DNA from: Streptomyces panaciradicis
Lineage (GTDB): Bacteria > Actinomycetota > Actinomycetes > Streptomycetales > Streptomycetaceae
Direction: 5' to 3'
Length of the DNA stretch: 33,426 bases
Assembly (NCBI RefSeq): GCF_023516615.1
Contig: NZ_JAMGBF010000077.1
Coordinates: 1 to 33,426, forward strand
Part shown: in pieces, positions 10,558-18,527 of the stretch
Layout of the letters: every line of letters starts with the position of its first letter
Numbering within the stretch: the first letter of the stretch is position 1
The notes under the pieces: generated by a model
The model's input: the letters and a program-made list of their open reading frames with translations, nothing else
The model's database searches: none
Told to the model about the DNA's origin: nothing
Made by a program: the position numbers and the translations under genes

Positions 10558-12926
10558 GCAGTCGGCTCCAGGCAGTACAGGGCGGCGCGGGCGGCATCCG
10601 GGTCGGGATCGTCCCAGCCGCTGACCTCGATGGTCACCCGCTCCCCGGGCAGCAGCGTGACCAGCCCCCGGTCGGCGCGCGCCGCGGGCCCCAGCCGGTC
10701 GGCCTGCAGCAGCAGGTCCCGTACGAGGGTCCGGGCCGTCACCGTCACCGCGCCCGGCGCCACCGCCACGTCGAACTCCGGCTGAGGATAGGGCACTTCG
10801 CGGTCCGGGACGGGGAACCACAGCGCCCGCAGCCCGTCCGCGTCGGCCACCAGGAACTCCTTGGGCCCGGCCGGCTCCAGCTCCGGCGGCACCGCCACGG
10901 AGGCGACCGCCCGCCGCTCCGCCCGGAACCCCACGGCCGCCTCCGCGACCACCGCGCCCTGCACGGACATCCGCCGCAGCGTCACCGTGCCCGTCCACGC
11001 CCGCCCGGCCTGGTTGACGGCGGCCAGCACCAGCCCCGCGTCCCGCGCCTGCAGGGTCAGCAACCGGTCCGCGTACAGCCGCCGCAGCTCGTGCCAGAGC
11101 GGCTTCTCCCGGCCGTCCCCGTCGATCGCGGCCCAACTCGTCACCGGCCAGCAGTCGTTGAGCTGCCATACGATCGTGCCCGCGCACCGCGGCCAGTGCG
11201 ACCGCCAGTGCTCGATCCCGGCGGCCACCGCCCGCGCCTGGTTGACCTGCGTCAGATAGTGCCAGCGGCCGAAGTCCCCCTCGGGGACGGCGAAATGCCG
11301 GGCCAGCCCGCGCTCCAGCTTGCCGTTGCCGTCGTCGGCCTTCTGGTGGTGCAGCATGCCGGGGGAGTCGGGGGCGAGTTCCTCGTCCGGCAGCGCCCGC
11401 CGCAGCGTGGCGTAAGCGGGCGGCGCCTGCCAGCCGAACTCGGCCACGAATCGGGGCACTTCACGCCGGTACTCGCTGTAGTCCGCCCGGTTCCACACCT
11501 CCCAGGAGTGGTGCGTGCCGTGTGCCGGATCGTTCGGATGCCGCTCCCACGACCCCGACCAGGGGCTGCCCGCCGTGTAGGGCCGCGTCGGGTCCAACTC
11601 GGCCATCACGCGCGGCAGCAGGCCCAGGTAGTACCCCTCGCCCCAGGAGTCCCCGGCGAGCCGCGCCTCCCATCCCCAGTCCCGGAACCCCCACAGGTTC
11701 TCGTTGTTGCCGTTCCACAGCACGAGCGACGGATGCGGCATCAGCCGTACGACGTTCTCCCGCGCCTCCGCCTCCACCTCGCCCCGCAACGGCTGTTCCT
11801 CGGGGTAGGCGGCACACGCGAAGGGGAAGTCCTGCCAGACCAGCAGCCCCAGTTCGTCGCAGGCGTCGTAGAAGTCCTCGCTCTCGTAGATCCCGCCGCC
11901 CCAGATCCGCACCAGGTCCACCCCGGCGCGGGCGGCCTGCCCGAGCCGCTCCCGGTAGCGCTCCCGGGTGACCCGCGAGGGGAAGACGTCGTCCGGGATC
12001 CAGTTCACGCCGCGCGCGAAGAGCCGCTCGCCGTTGACGACGAGGGTGAAGCCGGAGCCGTGCGCGTCGGCGGAGGTGTCGAGCCGCACCGTCCGGAAAC
12101 CGACCCGGCGCCGCCACACGTCCAGCGCTTCCCCGTCGTGCAGGAGCATCAACTCCACGTCGTACAGCGGCTGTTCGCCGTACCCGCGCGGCCACCACAG
12201 ACGGGCGTCCGGCACCCGGAGCAGGACGGCCCCCGCCGTTCCCTCGATCTCCCCACGCACCCGGACCCCGCCGACCGTCGCCTCGACGGCGAGCGGCGCC
12301 TCCACCCGGCTGCGCTCGACCTCGATGTGCAGCTCCACCACGCCCAGGCCGTCCTCGACCGTCACCAGGGGCCGCACCCGGGCGATCCGGGCGGTGGACC
12401 AGGACTCCAGCCGCACCGGCCGCCAGATTCCGGCCGTCACCAGCGTGGGCCCCCAGTCCCAGCCGAACGAGCAGGCCATCTTGCGCACGTACTGGTACGG
12501 CTCCGCGTAGGCGGCCGGCCGCTCGCCCACCCGCCCGCGCACCGCCTCCGCCTCGGCATACGCCGAGACGAACCGCACCGCCAGCCGGCCCCGAAGACCG
12601 GTGACGTCGAAGCGGTGGGAGCGGTGCATGTTCCGCGTCCGGCCCAGCACCCGGCCGTCGACCGTCACCTCGGCGACCGTGTCGAGCCCGTCGAAGACCA
12701 GGTCGGTCTGCTCGTGGCCCCCGGCCCCGGCCCGCAGCTCCCTCTCGTACGTCCACTCCCGCCGCGCGACCCACGCCACCTCGGTCTCGTTCGCGCCGAG
12801 GAAGGGGTCCGGGATCACCCCGGCCGCCAGCAGATCGGTGTGCACACAGCCCGGCACCGCTGCCGGGAGTTCCTCCCCTTCGTGCCGCAGGACCCATCCC
12901 TCGGTGAGCGGTGTCGCCTCCAGCAT
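10554..12926 (-). CDS. Glycoside hydrolase family 2 protein, beta-mannosidase type
   Basis: A 790-residue GH2 enzyme predicted to release non-reducing beta-mannose. The N-terminal beta-sandwich region includes VFDGLDTVAEVTVDGRVLG and YQYVRKMACSFGWDWGPTLV, typical of beta-mannosidases. The TIM barrel contains FARGVNWIPDDVFPSR, VRIWGGGIYESEDFYD and LVWQDFPFACAAYP. The acid/base Glu is about residue 409 (LWNGNNENLW) and the nucleophile Glu about residue 496 (RFVAEFGWQAPP). There is no signal peptide, so the enzyme acts in the cytoplasm on imported sugars. ATG at 12924-12926 is preferred over GTG at 12932 because GGGAG lies 5 nt upstream. lacI overlaps the 3' end. Confidence 0.9.
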   Translation of the reverse strand: MLEATPLTEGWVLRHEGEELPAAVPGCVHTDLLAAGVIPDPFLGANETEVAWVARREWTYERELRAGAGGHEQTDLVFDGLDTVAEVTVDGRVLGRTRNMHRSHRFDVTGLRGRLAVRFVSAYAEAEAVRGRVGERPAAYAEPYQYVRKMACSFGWDWGPTLVTAGIWRPVRLESWSTARIARVRPLVTVEDGLGVVELHIEVERSRVEAPLAVEATVGGVRVRGEIEGTAGAVLLRVPDARLWWPRGYGEQPLYDVELMLLHDGEALDVWRRRVGFRTVRLDTSADAHGSGFTLVVNGERLFARGVNWIPDDVFPSRVTRERYRERLGQAARAGVDLVRIWGGGIYESEDFYDACDELGLLVWQDFPFACAAYPEEQPLRGEVEAEARENVVRLMPHPSLVLWNGNNENLWGFRDWGWEARLAGDSWGEGYYLGLLPRVMAELDPTRPYTAGSPWSGSWERHPNDPAHGTHHSWEVWNRADYSEYRREVPRFVAEFGWQAPPAYATLRRALPDEELAPDSPGMLHHQKADDGNGKLERGLARHFAVPEGDFGRWHYLTQVNQARAVAAGIEHWRSHWPRCAGTIVWQLNDCWPVTSWAAIDGDGREKPLWHELRRLYADRLLTLQARDAGLVLAAVNQAGRAWTGTVTLRRMSVQGAVVAEAAVGFRAERRAVASVAVPPELEPAGPKEFLVADADGLRALWFPVPDREVPYPQPEFDVAVAPGAVTVTARTLVRDLLLQADRLGPAARADRGLVTLLPGERVTIEVSGWDDPDPDAARAALYCLEPTA

Positions 12927-12937
12927 GCACACTCCCT

Positions 12938-13017
12938 AAACCGTTTCAGTCCAGTCAGCGGATAGCTTTCGACAGCCTTGGCGGAATACAGACTTTACCG
13001 GTTAAGAAAACGTTGTC
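12938..13017. promoter_or_regulatory. Divergent promoter region with three candidate LacI operators
   Basis: The 158-bp space between the GH2 gene and the importer is AT-rich for this genome. It holds AAACCGTTT (12938-12946), TTTACCGGTTAA (12994-13005) and GAAAACGTTGTC (13006-13017). The last two are 12-mers, each with 5 of 6 pairs matching, set side by side. Their CG-centred form and their place between lacI-linked divergent operons suggest LacI-family operators. Exact promoter hexamers are not clear. Confidence 0.5.
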
Positions 13018-13084
13018 AGAGTACCGAACCAGCCAACCCGCTCGTGCTCGTCCGTCCCATGAACGTGAACCATGAACGGAGCTG

Positions 13085-14404
13085 ATGCACATGTCCCGCC
13101 GTACAGTCCTGGCCATCGCGGCCGGAGCCGCTCTCGTCCTCACGGCCTGCACCGGCACCGGAGCCGCCTCCAAGGGCGCGGACGCCAAGGCGCCCGACGA
13201 CCCGGCGAAGGTCAGCGGAACCATCAAGGTCCTCACCCAGCGCACCGACCTCGTGCAGGACGGCACGATGAAGAAGTACGCCGCCGCGTTCAACAGGACG
13301 TACCCCAAGGTCAAGGTCGAGTTCGAGGCCCTCACCAACTACGAGGCCGACGTCAAGATCCGCATGAACACGGAGAACTACGGCGACGTCCTGATGATCC
13401 CGGGGGTGGTGAAGAAGAGCGACTACCCCCGCTTCTTCGCCTCCCTCGGCACCCGGGCGGAGCGCGCCGAGAAGTACCGCTTCACGGACTTCACCACGGT
13501 GGACGGCAAGGTCTACGGGCAGAGCCCGATCGGCGTCGCCCCCGGCTTCGTCTACAACAAGAAGGTCTGGCGCGAGGCCGGCGTCACCAAGTGGCCCACC
13601 ACACCGGCCGAGTTCCTGAGCGACCTCAAGGCGATCAAGTCCAGGACGGACGCGGTGCCCTACTACACCAACTTCGCGGCCCAATGGCCGCTGACGTCGT
13701 GGACGTTCGTCAACGGCTCGGTCGGCTGCGACACCGGGGCCACCACGAAACTGGCCGAGGGCGACCCCTGGGCGAAGGGCAGCGACCTGCGCGTCGGCGA
13801 CACCCTGCTGTACGACATCGTGCACCAGGGCCTGGCCGAGAAGGACCCGACGACCACCAACTGGGAGCTGTCCAAGCCCCGGTTGGCCAAGGGCAAGATC
13901 GCCACGCAGTGGCTCGGCACCTGGGCGGTCGTGCAGTTCCGGGACGCCGCGAAGAAGGCCGGGGCGAACCCGGACGACATCGGCTTCATGCCCTTCCCCG
14001 CCCAGGTGGACGGGAAGTTCTGCGCGGTCGTCGGCCCCGACTACAACCAGGCCGTCAACGTCCACTCGAAGCACAAGGAGGCGGCCCGCGCCTGGATCGA
14101 CTGGTTCACCGACAAGTCCGGCTACGACCGGGACAACCTGGCGATCTCACCGCTGAAGAGCGCACCGCTGCCCGACGTGCTGAAGCCCTACGAGGAGCAG
14201 GGCGTGAAGCTCATCGAGCTCGACGACACCGAGGGCGCCCGGGTGAAGGCGATCGACGACCAGTCCGAGGTCGGCATCAACAAGCCCGACTACCGCCAGG
14301 ACCTGGTCGACCTCGCGCGCGGCGCCAGGAAGGGCAGCCTGGACTCCTTCCTCGCCGGCCTGAGCGGGAAGTGGACCGAGGCCCGGAAGACCCTGGGGTC
14401 CTGA
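13085..14404 (+). CDS. Sugar ABC transporter substrate-binding lipoprotein (CUT1 type)
   Basis: A 439-residue extracellular solute-binding protein of the family-1 (maltose-binding-like) type. The N-terminus MSRRTVLAIAAGAALVLTAC has a lipobox (LTAC, Cys 22) and a twin-arginine motif SRRTVL, suggesting a Tat-exported lipoprotein. The mature protein has ISGTIKVLTQRTDL-like sheet 1 (printed GTIKVLTQRTDL), YPKVKVEFEAL, PIGVAPGFVYNKKVWREAGV and WLGTWAVVQFRDA, all usual for this family. ATG 13085 is 3 nt after GGAG; ATG 13091, at 9 nt, may be the true start. The first importer permease follows after 1 nt. With the neighbouring GH2 enzyme, a mannose-containing oligosaccharide is the likely ligand, by context only. 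Confidence 0.9.
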   Translation: MHMSRRTVLAIAAGAALVLTACTGTGAASKGADAKAPDDPAKVSGTIKVLTQRTDLVQDGTMKKYAAAFNRTYPKVKVEFEALTNYEADVKIRMNTENYGDVLMIPGVVKKSDYPRFFASLGTRAERAEKYRFTDFTTVDGKVYGQSPIGVAPGFVYNKKVWREAGVTKWPTTPAEFLSDLKAIKSRTDAVPYYTNFAAQWPLTSWTFVNGSVGCDTGATTKLAEGDPWAKGSDLRVGDTLLYDIVHQGLAEKDPTTTNWELSKPRLAKGKIATQWLGTWAVVQFRDAAKKAGANPDDIGFMPFPAQVDGKFCAVVGPDYNQAVNVHSKHKEAARAWIDWFTDKSGYDRDNLAISPLKSAPLPDVLKPYEEQGVKLIELDDTEGARVKAIDDQSEVGINKPDYRQDLVDLARGARKGSLDSFLAGLSGKWTEARKTLGS

Positions 14405-14405
14405 G

Positions 14406-15359
14406 ATGACGGACACCACCCCCAAGGCGCCCGAGCGGGCCCCCGCACAGCCGCCGCCCGACGCGCCCCTCCCGGCCCCCGCCCCGCGCGGCGCGCGCGT
14501 GCGGCGGGGCCTGACACCCTGGCTGTTCCTCCTCGTCCCCCTCGCCTTCCTGATCACCTTCACCTACGCGCCGATCGTCAACATGCTGGCGTACAGCTTC
14601 ACCGACTGGGACGGACTCAGCCCCGAACTGCACTACACGGGCATCGGCAACTACACCGAACTGTTCACCCGCCCCGACCTGTTCGAGGTCTTCTGGGTCA
14701 GCGGCTACTACCTGGCCGCCTCGGTCGTGCAGATCGCCGTCGCGCTCTACTTCGCCACGATCCTCAGCTTCGACGTCCGCTTCCGGAACCTCTTCAAGGG
14801 CGTGCTGTTCTTCCCCTACCTGATCAACGGGGTGGCGATCGGCTTCGTCTTCCTCTACTTCTTCCAGGACGGCGGCACCCTCGACTCCGTCCTCGCGCTC
14901 TTCGGCGTCCACTCCGGCCACGCGTGGCTCGGCACCCCGGTCTCCGCGAACGTCTCCCTGGCCGGGGTCTCCGTCTGGCGCTACACGGGCCTGAACTTCG
15001 TGCTGTTCCTGGGCGCGATCCAGTCCATCCCGGGAGAGCTGTACGAGGCCGCCGAACTGGACGGCGCGGGCCGCTGGCAGCAGTTCCGGCACATCATCGC
15101 GCCCGGCATCAGGCCCGTACTGAGCCTCAGCGTGATCCTGTCCGTCTCCGGGTCGCTGTCGGTCTTCGAGATCCCCTACGTCATGACCGGCGGCGCGACC
15201 GGCACCGAGACCTTCGTGATCCAGACGGTGAAGCTGGCCTTCCAGTTCAACAAGACGGGCCTGGCCTCGGCGGCCGCCGTCGTCCTGCTGCTGATCATCC
15301 TCCTGGTGACCTGGATCCAGCGGCGCCTCGTCCCCGACGACAAGGTGGATCTCGTATGA
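14406..15359 (+). CDS. Sugar ABC transporter permease 1 (MalF-like)
   Basis: A 317-residue integral membrane protein and the first of two CUT1 permeases. A Pro/Ala/Arg-rich cytoplasmic N-terminus of about 35 residues precedes six predicted helices, starting LTPWLFLLVPLAFLITFTYAP. Family marks are YSFTDWDGLSPELHYTGIGNY and the EAA loop YEAAELDGAGRWQQFRHIIAPGI, which docks onto the ATPase. The start lies 1 nt after the binding-protein stop, and its stop overlaps the next start (ATGA), so the three genes form one operon. Confidence 0.92.
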   Translation: MTDTTPKAPERAPAQPPPDAPLPAPAPRGARVRRGLTPWLFLLVPLAFLITFTYAPIVNMLAYSFTDWDGLSPELHYTGIGNYTELFTRPDLFEVFWVSGYYLAASVVQIAVALYFATILSFDVRFRNLFKGVLFFPYLINGVAIGFVFLYFFQDGGTLDSVLALFGVHSGHAWLGTPVSANVSLAGVSVWRYTGLNFVLFLGAIQSIPGELYEAAELDGAGRWQQFRHIIAPGIRPVLSLSVILSVSGSLSVFEIPYVMTGGATGTETFVIQTVKLAFQFNKTGLASAAAVVLLLIILLVTWIQRRLVPDDKVDLV

Positions 15360-16186
15360 CACGCCGAGCGGTGGCCCGCACCCTCGTCTACCTGTCCCTG
15401 ATCGCGGCGAGCGTGGTCGTCCTGCTGCCGCTGATCGTCGTCCTGCTGACGTCCCTGAAGACCGAACAGGAGACGTCGAACGACACGGGGGCGCTCAGCC
15501 TGCCCCACGACCTGCTCAACTTCCACAACTACGTCACCGCGTTCCAGGACGGCCGGATGCTCTCCGCCTTCGGCAACACGGCCTTCATCCTGGTCGTCTC
15601 CGTCGGCGGCACGGTCCTCATCGGCTCGATGACGGCCTATGCGATCGACCGGTTCACCTTCCGCCTGAAGAAGCCGGTGGTGGCCCTGTTCCTGCTCGCC
15701 GCCCTGGTCCCCGGGGTCACCACCCAGGTGGCGACCTTCCGGATCGTCACCAGCTTCGGCCTGTTCGACACCCGCTGGGCCCCGATCGCCCTCTACATGG
15801 GCACGGACATCGTCTCGATCTACATCTTCCTGCAGTTCGTCCGCTCGATCCCGGTGAGCCTGGACGAGTCGGCCCGCCTGGACGGCGCGAACGCGTTCAC
15901 GATCTACTGGCGGATCATCTTTCCGCTGCTCAAACCGGCGATCGCGACGGTGGTGATCGTGAAGGGGATCGCCGTCTACAACGACTTCTACATCCCCTTC
16001 CTCTACATGCCGAACCAGGATCTTGGCGTGATCTCGACGTCCCTGTTCCGCTTCAAGGGCCCGTTCGGCGCGCACTGGGAGACGATCTCGGCCGGGGCGA
16101 TCCTGGTCATCCTCCCCACGCTGGTCGTCTTCCTGTGCCTGCAGCGGTACATCTACAACGGCTTCACGCGGGGAGCGACCAAGTGA
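15356..16186 (+). CDS. Sugar ABC transporter permease 2 (MalG-like)
   Basis: A 276-residue six-helix CUT1 permease. It begins VARTLVYLSLIAASVVVLLP and contains the conserved AYAIDRFTFRLK segment and the EAA loop LDESARLDGANAFTIYWRIIFPLLKPAI. It ends with the usual LQRYIYNGFTRGATK, where Gly-x-x-x-Gly-x-x-Lys is typical of the family. Its ATG overlaps the previous stop by 4 bp. No ATPase gene follows. Streptomyces CUT1 importers commonly share the ATPase MsiK, encoded elsewhere. Confidence 0.92.
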   Translation: MTRRAVARTLVYLSLIAASVVVLLPLIVVLLTSLKTEQETSNDTGALSLPHDLLNFHNYVTAFQDGRMLSAFGNTAFILVVSVGGTVLIGSMTAYAIDRFTFRLKKPVVALFLLAALVPGVTTQVATFRIVTSFGLFDTRWAPIALYMGTDIVSIYIFLQFVRSIPVSLDESARLDGANAFTIYWRIIFPLLKPAIATVVIVKGIAVYNDFYIPFLYMPNQDLGVISTSLFRFKGPFGAHWETISAGAILVILPTLVVFLCLQRYIYNGFTRGATK

Positions 16187-16193
16187 GGAGGGA

Positions 16194-16221
16194 CCAGGGC
16201 GCCTGAGATCAGGAGGCCTGG
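16194..16221. terminator. Hairpin between convergent importer and ribonuclease D genes
   Basis: Arms CCAGGGCGCCT (16194-16204) and AGGAGGCCTGG (16211-16221) pair at 9 of 11 positions around a 6-nt loop. The hairpin includes the stop codon of the minus-strand ribonuclease D gene and starts 7 nt after the permease stop, so it could end both transcripts. Confidence 0.55.
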
Positions 16222-17504
16222 GCGCTCGCGGACAGCGCGGCCACCAGTACCGGCGTGACCTGCTCGACCTGCCAGGCCCGCGCCCCGTGCCCGGCCAGCG
16301 CGGCCCCGACCGACTCGGCGTCCACGGCCCTCGGCGGCTCCCAGCACACCCGCCGCACGGTGTCCGGCGAGATCAGGTTCTCCTGGGGCATGTTCAGCCG
16401 CTCGGCCAGCGCCGACACCCCGGCCCGCGCCGCCGACAGCCGCGCGGCCGCGGCCGGGTCCTTGTCGGCCCAGGCCCGCGGCGGCGGAGGCCCGGTCACC
16501 GGCTGCCCGGGTGCGGGCAGCTGGGACTCGGACAGCGTCTTCGCCCGGTCCACGGCCGCCTGCCACTGCTCCAGCTGCCGCCGCCCCATACGGTTGCCGA
16601 AGCCGTTCAGCGCCGTGAGCGCCTGCACGTCGGCCGGCAGGGCGAGCGCGGCCTCCACGATGGCCGCGTCGCTGAGCACCTTGCCGGGCGAGACGTCCCG
16701 GCGCTGGGCGATCCGGTCGCGGGTCTGCCACATCTCCCGCACGACGGCGAGCTGCCGGCGCCGGCGCACCTTGTGCATCCCGGAGGTCCGGCGCCAGGGG
16801 TCCTTGCGCGGCTCGGCGGGCGGCGCGGCCGCGATCGCCGCGAACTCCTGCCGGGCCCAGTCCAGCTTCCCCTGCCGGTCCAGCTCCTTCTCCAGGGCGT
16901 CCCGCAGATCGACGAGCAGCTCCACGTCCAGTGCCGCGTACCGGAGCCACGGCTCGGGCAGCGGCCGGGTCGACCAGTCGACGGCGGAGTGCCCCTTCTC
17001 CAGGACGAAGCCCAGGACGCCCTCGACCATCGCGCCGAGGCCGACCCGGGGGAAGCCTGCCAGCCGTCCCGCGAGCTCGGTGTCGAACAGCCGCGTCGGC
17101 ATCATGCCTATCTCGCGCAGACAGGGCAGGTCCTGGGTGGCGGCGTGCAGCACCCACTCGACGTCCGACAGGGCTTCGCCGAGGCCGGACAGGTCGGGAC
17201 AGGCCACGGGGTCGATCAGGGCGGTCCCCGCGCCCTCCCGGCGCAGCTGCACCAGATAGGCGCGCTGGCCGTAGCGGTAGCCGGAGGCGCGCTCGGCGTC
17301 GACGGCGACGGGCCCGGTGCCGCCCGCGAAGGCGGCGATCACCCGGGCGAGCGCGTCCGCGTCGGCGACGACGGGCGGAATGCCCTCGCGCGGCTCCAGC
17401 AGAGGGATCGGCGCCTCCGCTGCAGAAGATCCGCCGTCGTCCGGAGGGGCGCCTCCGGTGGTTCGCAGTGAAACGTCTGCTGCGGTGTCTTGGGCGTCGG
17501 TCAC
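16209..17504 (-). CDS. Ribonuclease D-like 3'-5' exonuclease with HRDC domain
   Basis: A 431-residue DEDD-family 3'-5' exoribonuclease. After a 40-residue acidic, low-complexity start, the exonuclease domain shows the ExoI acidic pair in GPVAVDAERASGYRYGQRAYLVQL, ExoII in WVLHAATQDLPCLREIG and FDTELAGRLAG, and ExoIII in WLRYAALDVELLVDLRDAL. The HRDC nucleic-acid-binding domain follows (REMWQTRDRIAQRRDVSPGKVL, ADVQALTALNGFGNRM). The C-terminal ~100 residues (PENLISPDTVRRVCWEPP) are a conserved actinobacterial extension. GTG at 17502-17504 is taken as the start although no clear ribosome binding site is present. It lies downstream of whiI, separated by strong palindromes. Confidence 0.88.
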   Translation of the reverse strand: MTDAQDTAADVSLRTTGGAPPDDGGSSAAEAPIPLLEPREGIPPVVADADALARVIAAFAGGTGPVAVDAERASGYRYGQRAYLVQLRREGAGTALIDPVACPDLSGLGEALSDVEWVLHAATQDLPCLREIGMMPTRLFDTELAGRLAGFPRVGLGAMVEGVLGFVLEKGHSAVDWSTRPLPEPWLRYAALDVELLVDLRDALEKELDRQGKLDWARQEFAAIAAAPPAEPRKDPWRRTSGMHKVRRRRQLAVVREMWQTRDRIAQRRDVSPGKVLSDAAIVEAALALPADVQALTALNGFGNRMGRRQLEQWQAAVDRAKTLSESQLPAPGQPVTGPPPPRAWADKDPAAAARLSAARAGVSALAERLNMPQENLISPDTVRRVCWEPPRAVDAESVGAALAGHGARAWQVEQVTPVLVAALSASAQAS

Positions 17505-17528
17505 CTGTCAAGGGTATCGGTGTATGGA

Positions 17529-17566
17529 CGGCGCCTGCCGACGGAACGTTCCGTCGGCAGGCGCCG
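17529..17566. terminator. 38-bp perfect palindrome between whiI and the ribonuclease D gene
   Basis: Bases 17529-17566 equal their own reverse complement with no mismatch and no loop. The centre is GGAACGTTCC and the outer arms are CGGCGCCTGCCGAC and its complement. It sits 25 bp before the ribonuclease D start and 67 bp past the whiI stop. Terminator of whiI is the simplest reading; a protein-binding site is also possible. Confidence 0.65.
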
Positions 17567-17602
17567 GGGGGTCGCAAACCGGTCAGCCAGGTGACAGCTG
17601 TG

Positions 17603-17618
17603 GTTCACGCGCGTGAAC
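17603..17618. promoter_or_regulatory. Perfect 16-bp palindrome just after whiI
   Basis: GTTCACGCGCGTGAAC is fully self-complementary and lies 15 bp past the whiI stop. Its length and half-site form look more like a dimeric regulator site than a terminator. It could act on the ribonuclease D promoter. No regulator can be assigned. Confidence 0.4.
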
Positions 17619-17633
17619 TTGGCGGGGTGGCCT

Positions 17634-18296
17634 TCAGTGGATGATGCCGGTGCGCAGGGCCACGGCGACCATTCCGGCCCGGTCCCCGGTGCCGAGCTTG
17701 CGGGCGATGCGGGCGAGGTGGCTCTTGACGGTCAGCGCGGACAGGCCCATCGAGACGCCGATCGCCTTGTTGGACTGGCCCTCCGCGACCAGTCTCAGCA
17801 CCTCGACCTCGCGGCCGGACAGCTCGCGGTAGCCGCCGGGGTGGCTCGGGGCACCCGGGGGGCGGCGGTGCATACGGGCCGCGGCGGAACCGATGGGGGC
17901 GGCACCGGGCCGGGTGGGGAGCCCGACGTTGGTGCGGGTGCCGGTGACGACGTAGCCCTTGACGCCGCCCGCGAGGGCGTTGCGCACGGCGCCGATGTCG
18001 TCGGCGGCGGACAGGGCCAGGCCGTTGGGCCAGCCCGCCGCCCGGGTCTCGGAGAGGATGGTGAGGCCCGACCCGTCGGGCAGGTGGACGTCGGCGACAC
18101 AGATGTCGCGGGGGTTGCCGATGCGGGGACGAGCCTCCGCGATGGACGAGGCCTCGATGACGTCGCGCACACCGAGCGCCCACAGGTGGCGGGTGACGGT
18201 GGAGCGGACGCGCGGGTCGGCCACGACCACCATGGCGGTCGGCTTGTTCGGGCGGTAGGCGACCAGGCTTGCGGGCTGCTCGAGGAGAACGGACAC
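17634..18296 (-). CDS. whiI: Atypical response regulator WhiI (sporulation)
   Basis: A 220-residue DNA-binding protein with a receiver-like domain (about residues 20-120) and a C-terminal LuxR/NarL helix-turn-helix (about 155-220: LSGREVEVLRLVAEGQSNKAIGVSMGLSALTVKSHLARIARKL). The phosphorylation pocket is degenerate: only one acidic residue (Asp 27 in VVVADPRV) stands where the usual pair lies, while Asp 69 in CVADVHLPDG holds the acceptor position. This matches WhiI, the orphan regulator that pairs with BldM to drive late sporulation genes. The GTG start has AGGAGG 6 nt upstream. A good sigma-WhiG-like promoter lies 44 bp before it, as expected since whiI is known to depend on sigma-WhiG. 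The DUF3000 and hemE neighbours also fit. Confidence 0.88.
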   Translation of the reverse strand: MSVLLEQPASLVAYRPNKPTAMVVVADPRVRSTVTRHLWALGVRDVIEASSIAEARPRIGNPRDICVADVHLPDGSGLTILSETRAAGWPNGLALSAADDIGAVRNALAGGVKGYVVTGTRTNVGLPTRPGAAPIGSAAARMHRRPPGAPSHPGGYRELSGREVEVLRLVAEGQSNKAIGVSMGLSALTVKSHLARIARKLGTGDRAGMVAVALRTGIIH

Positions 18297-18339
18297 CAGG
18301 CCTCCTGGGGGGCGGGACGGCTTTCCAAGGTCACCACCG

Positions 18340-18367
18340 TCTTCGGCACCGAACCTGGAGTCCTTTA
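18340..18367 (-). promoter_or_regulatory. Sigma-WhiG-type promoter of whiI
   Basis: On the minus strand TAAA (18364-18367), a 16-nt spacer and GCCGAAGA (18340-18347) match the sigma-WhiG/FliA-type consensus TAAA-N15/16-GCCGATAA at 10 of 12 positions. Transcription would start near 18333, giving a leader of about 36 nt with the AGGAGG site. Confidence 0.7.
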
Positions 18368-18423
18368 GAGAAAGATCACGATTTAGTGAGAAACAATGAG
18401 TGCAATTCGGACAGGTGGTCGAT

Positions 18424-18470
18424 CGTTCGGTGAACGAATCGGTTCGTTCGAGGATTCATTCCTGACTGAA
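18424..18470. repeat. Cluster of overlapping small inverted repeats between whiI and DUF3000 gene
   Basis: CGTTC-GGT-GAACG (18424-18436) overlaps GAACGAA-TCGG-TTCGTTC (18432-18449), and ATTCA/TGAAT arms follow at about 18454-18470. The region is AT-rich compared with its surroundings. It lies between the whiI promoter and the end of the DUF3000 gene, so it may terminate that gene or bind a developmental regulator. Confidence 0.4.
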
Positions 18471-18527
18471 TGTGGCCGTATCGACAAAGTGACGGTCAAA
18501 CGGCCACCGCAAACTCGAACAGGGGGA

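Noticed and set aside
16960..17644. Arg/Ser-rich plus-strand frame opposite the ribonuclease D gene
   Set aside because: Low-complexity shadow translation that crosses the 38-bp palindrome; not a credible protein.
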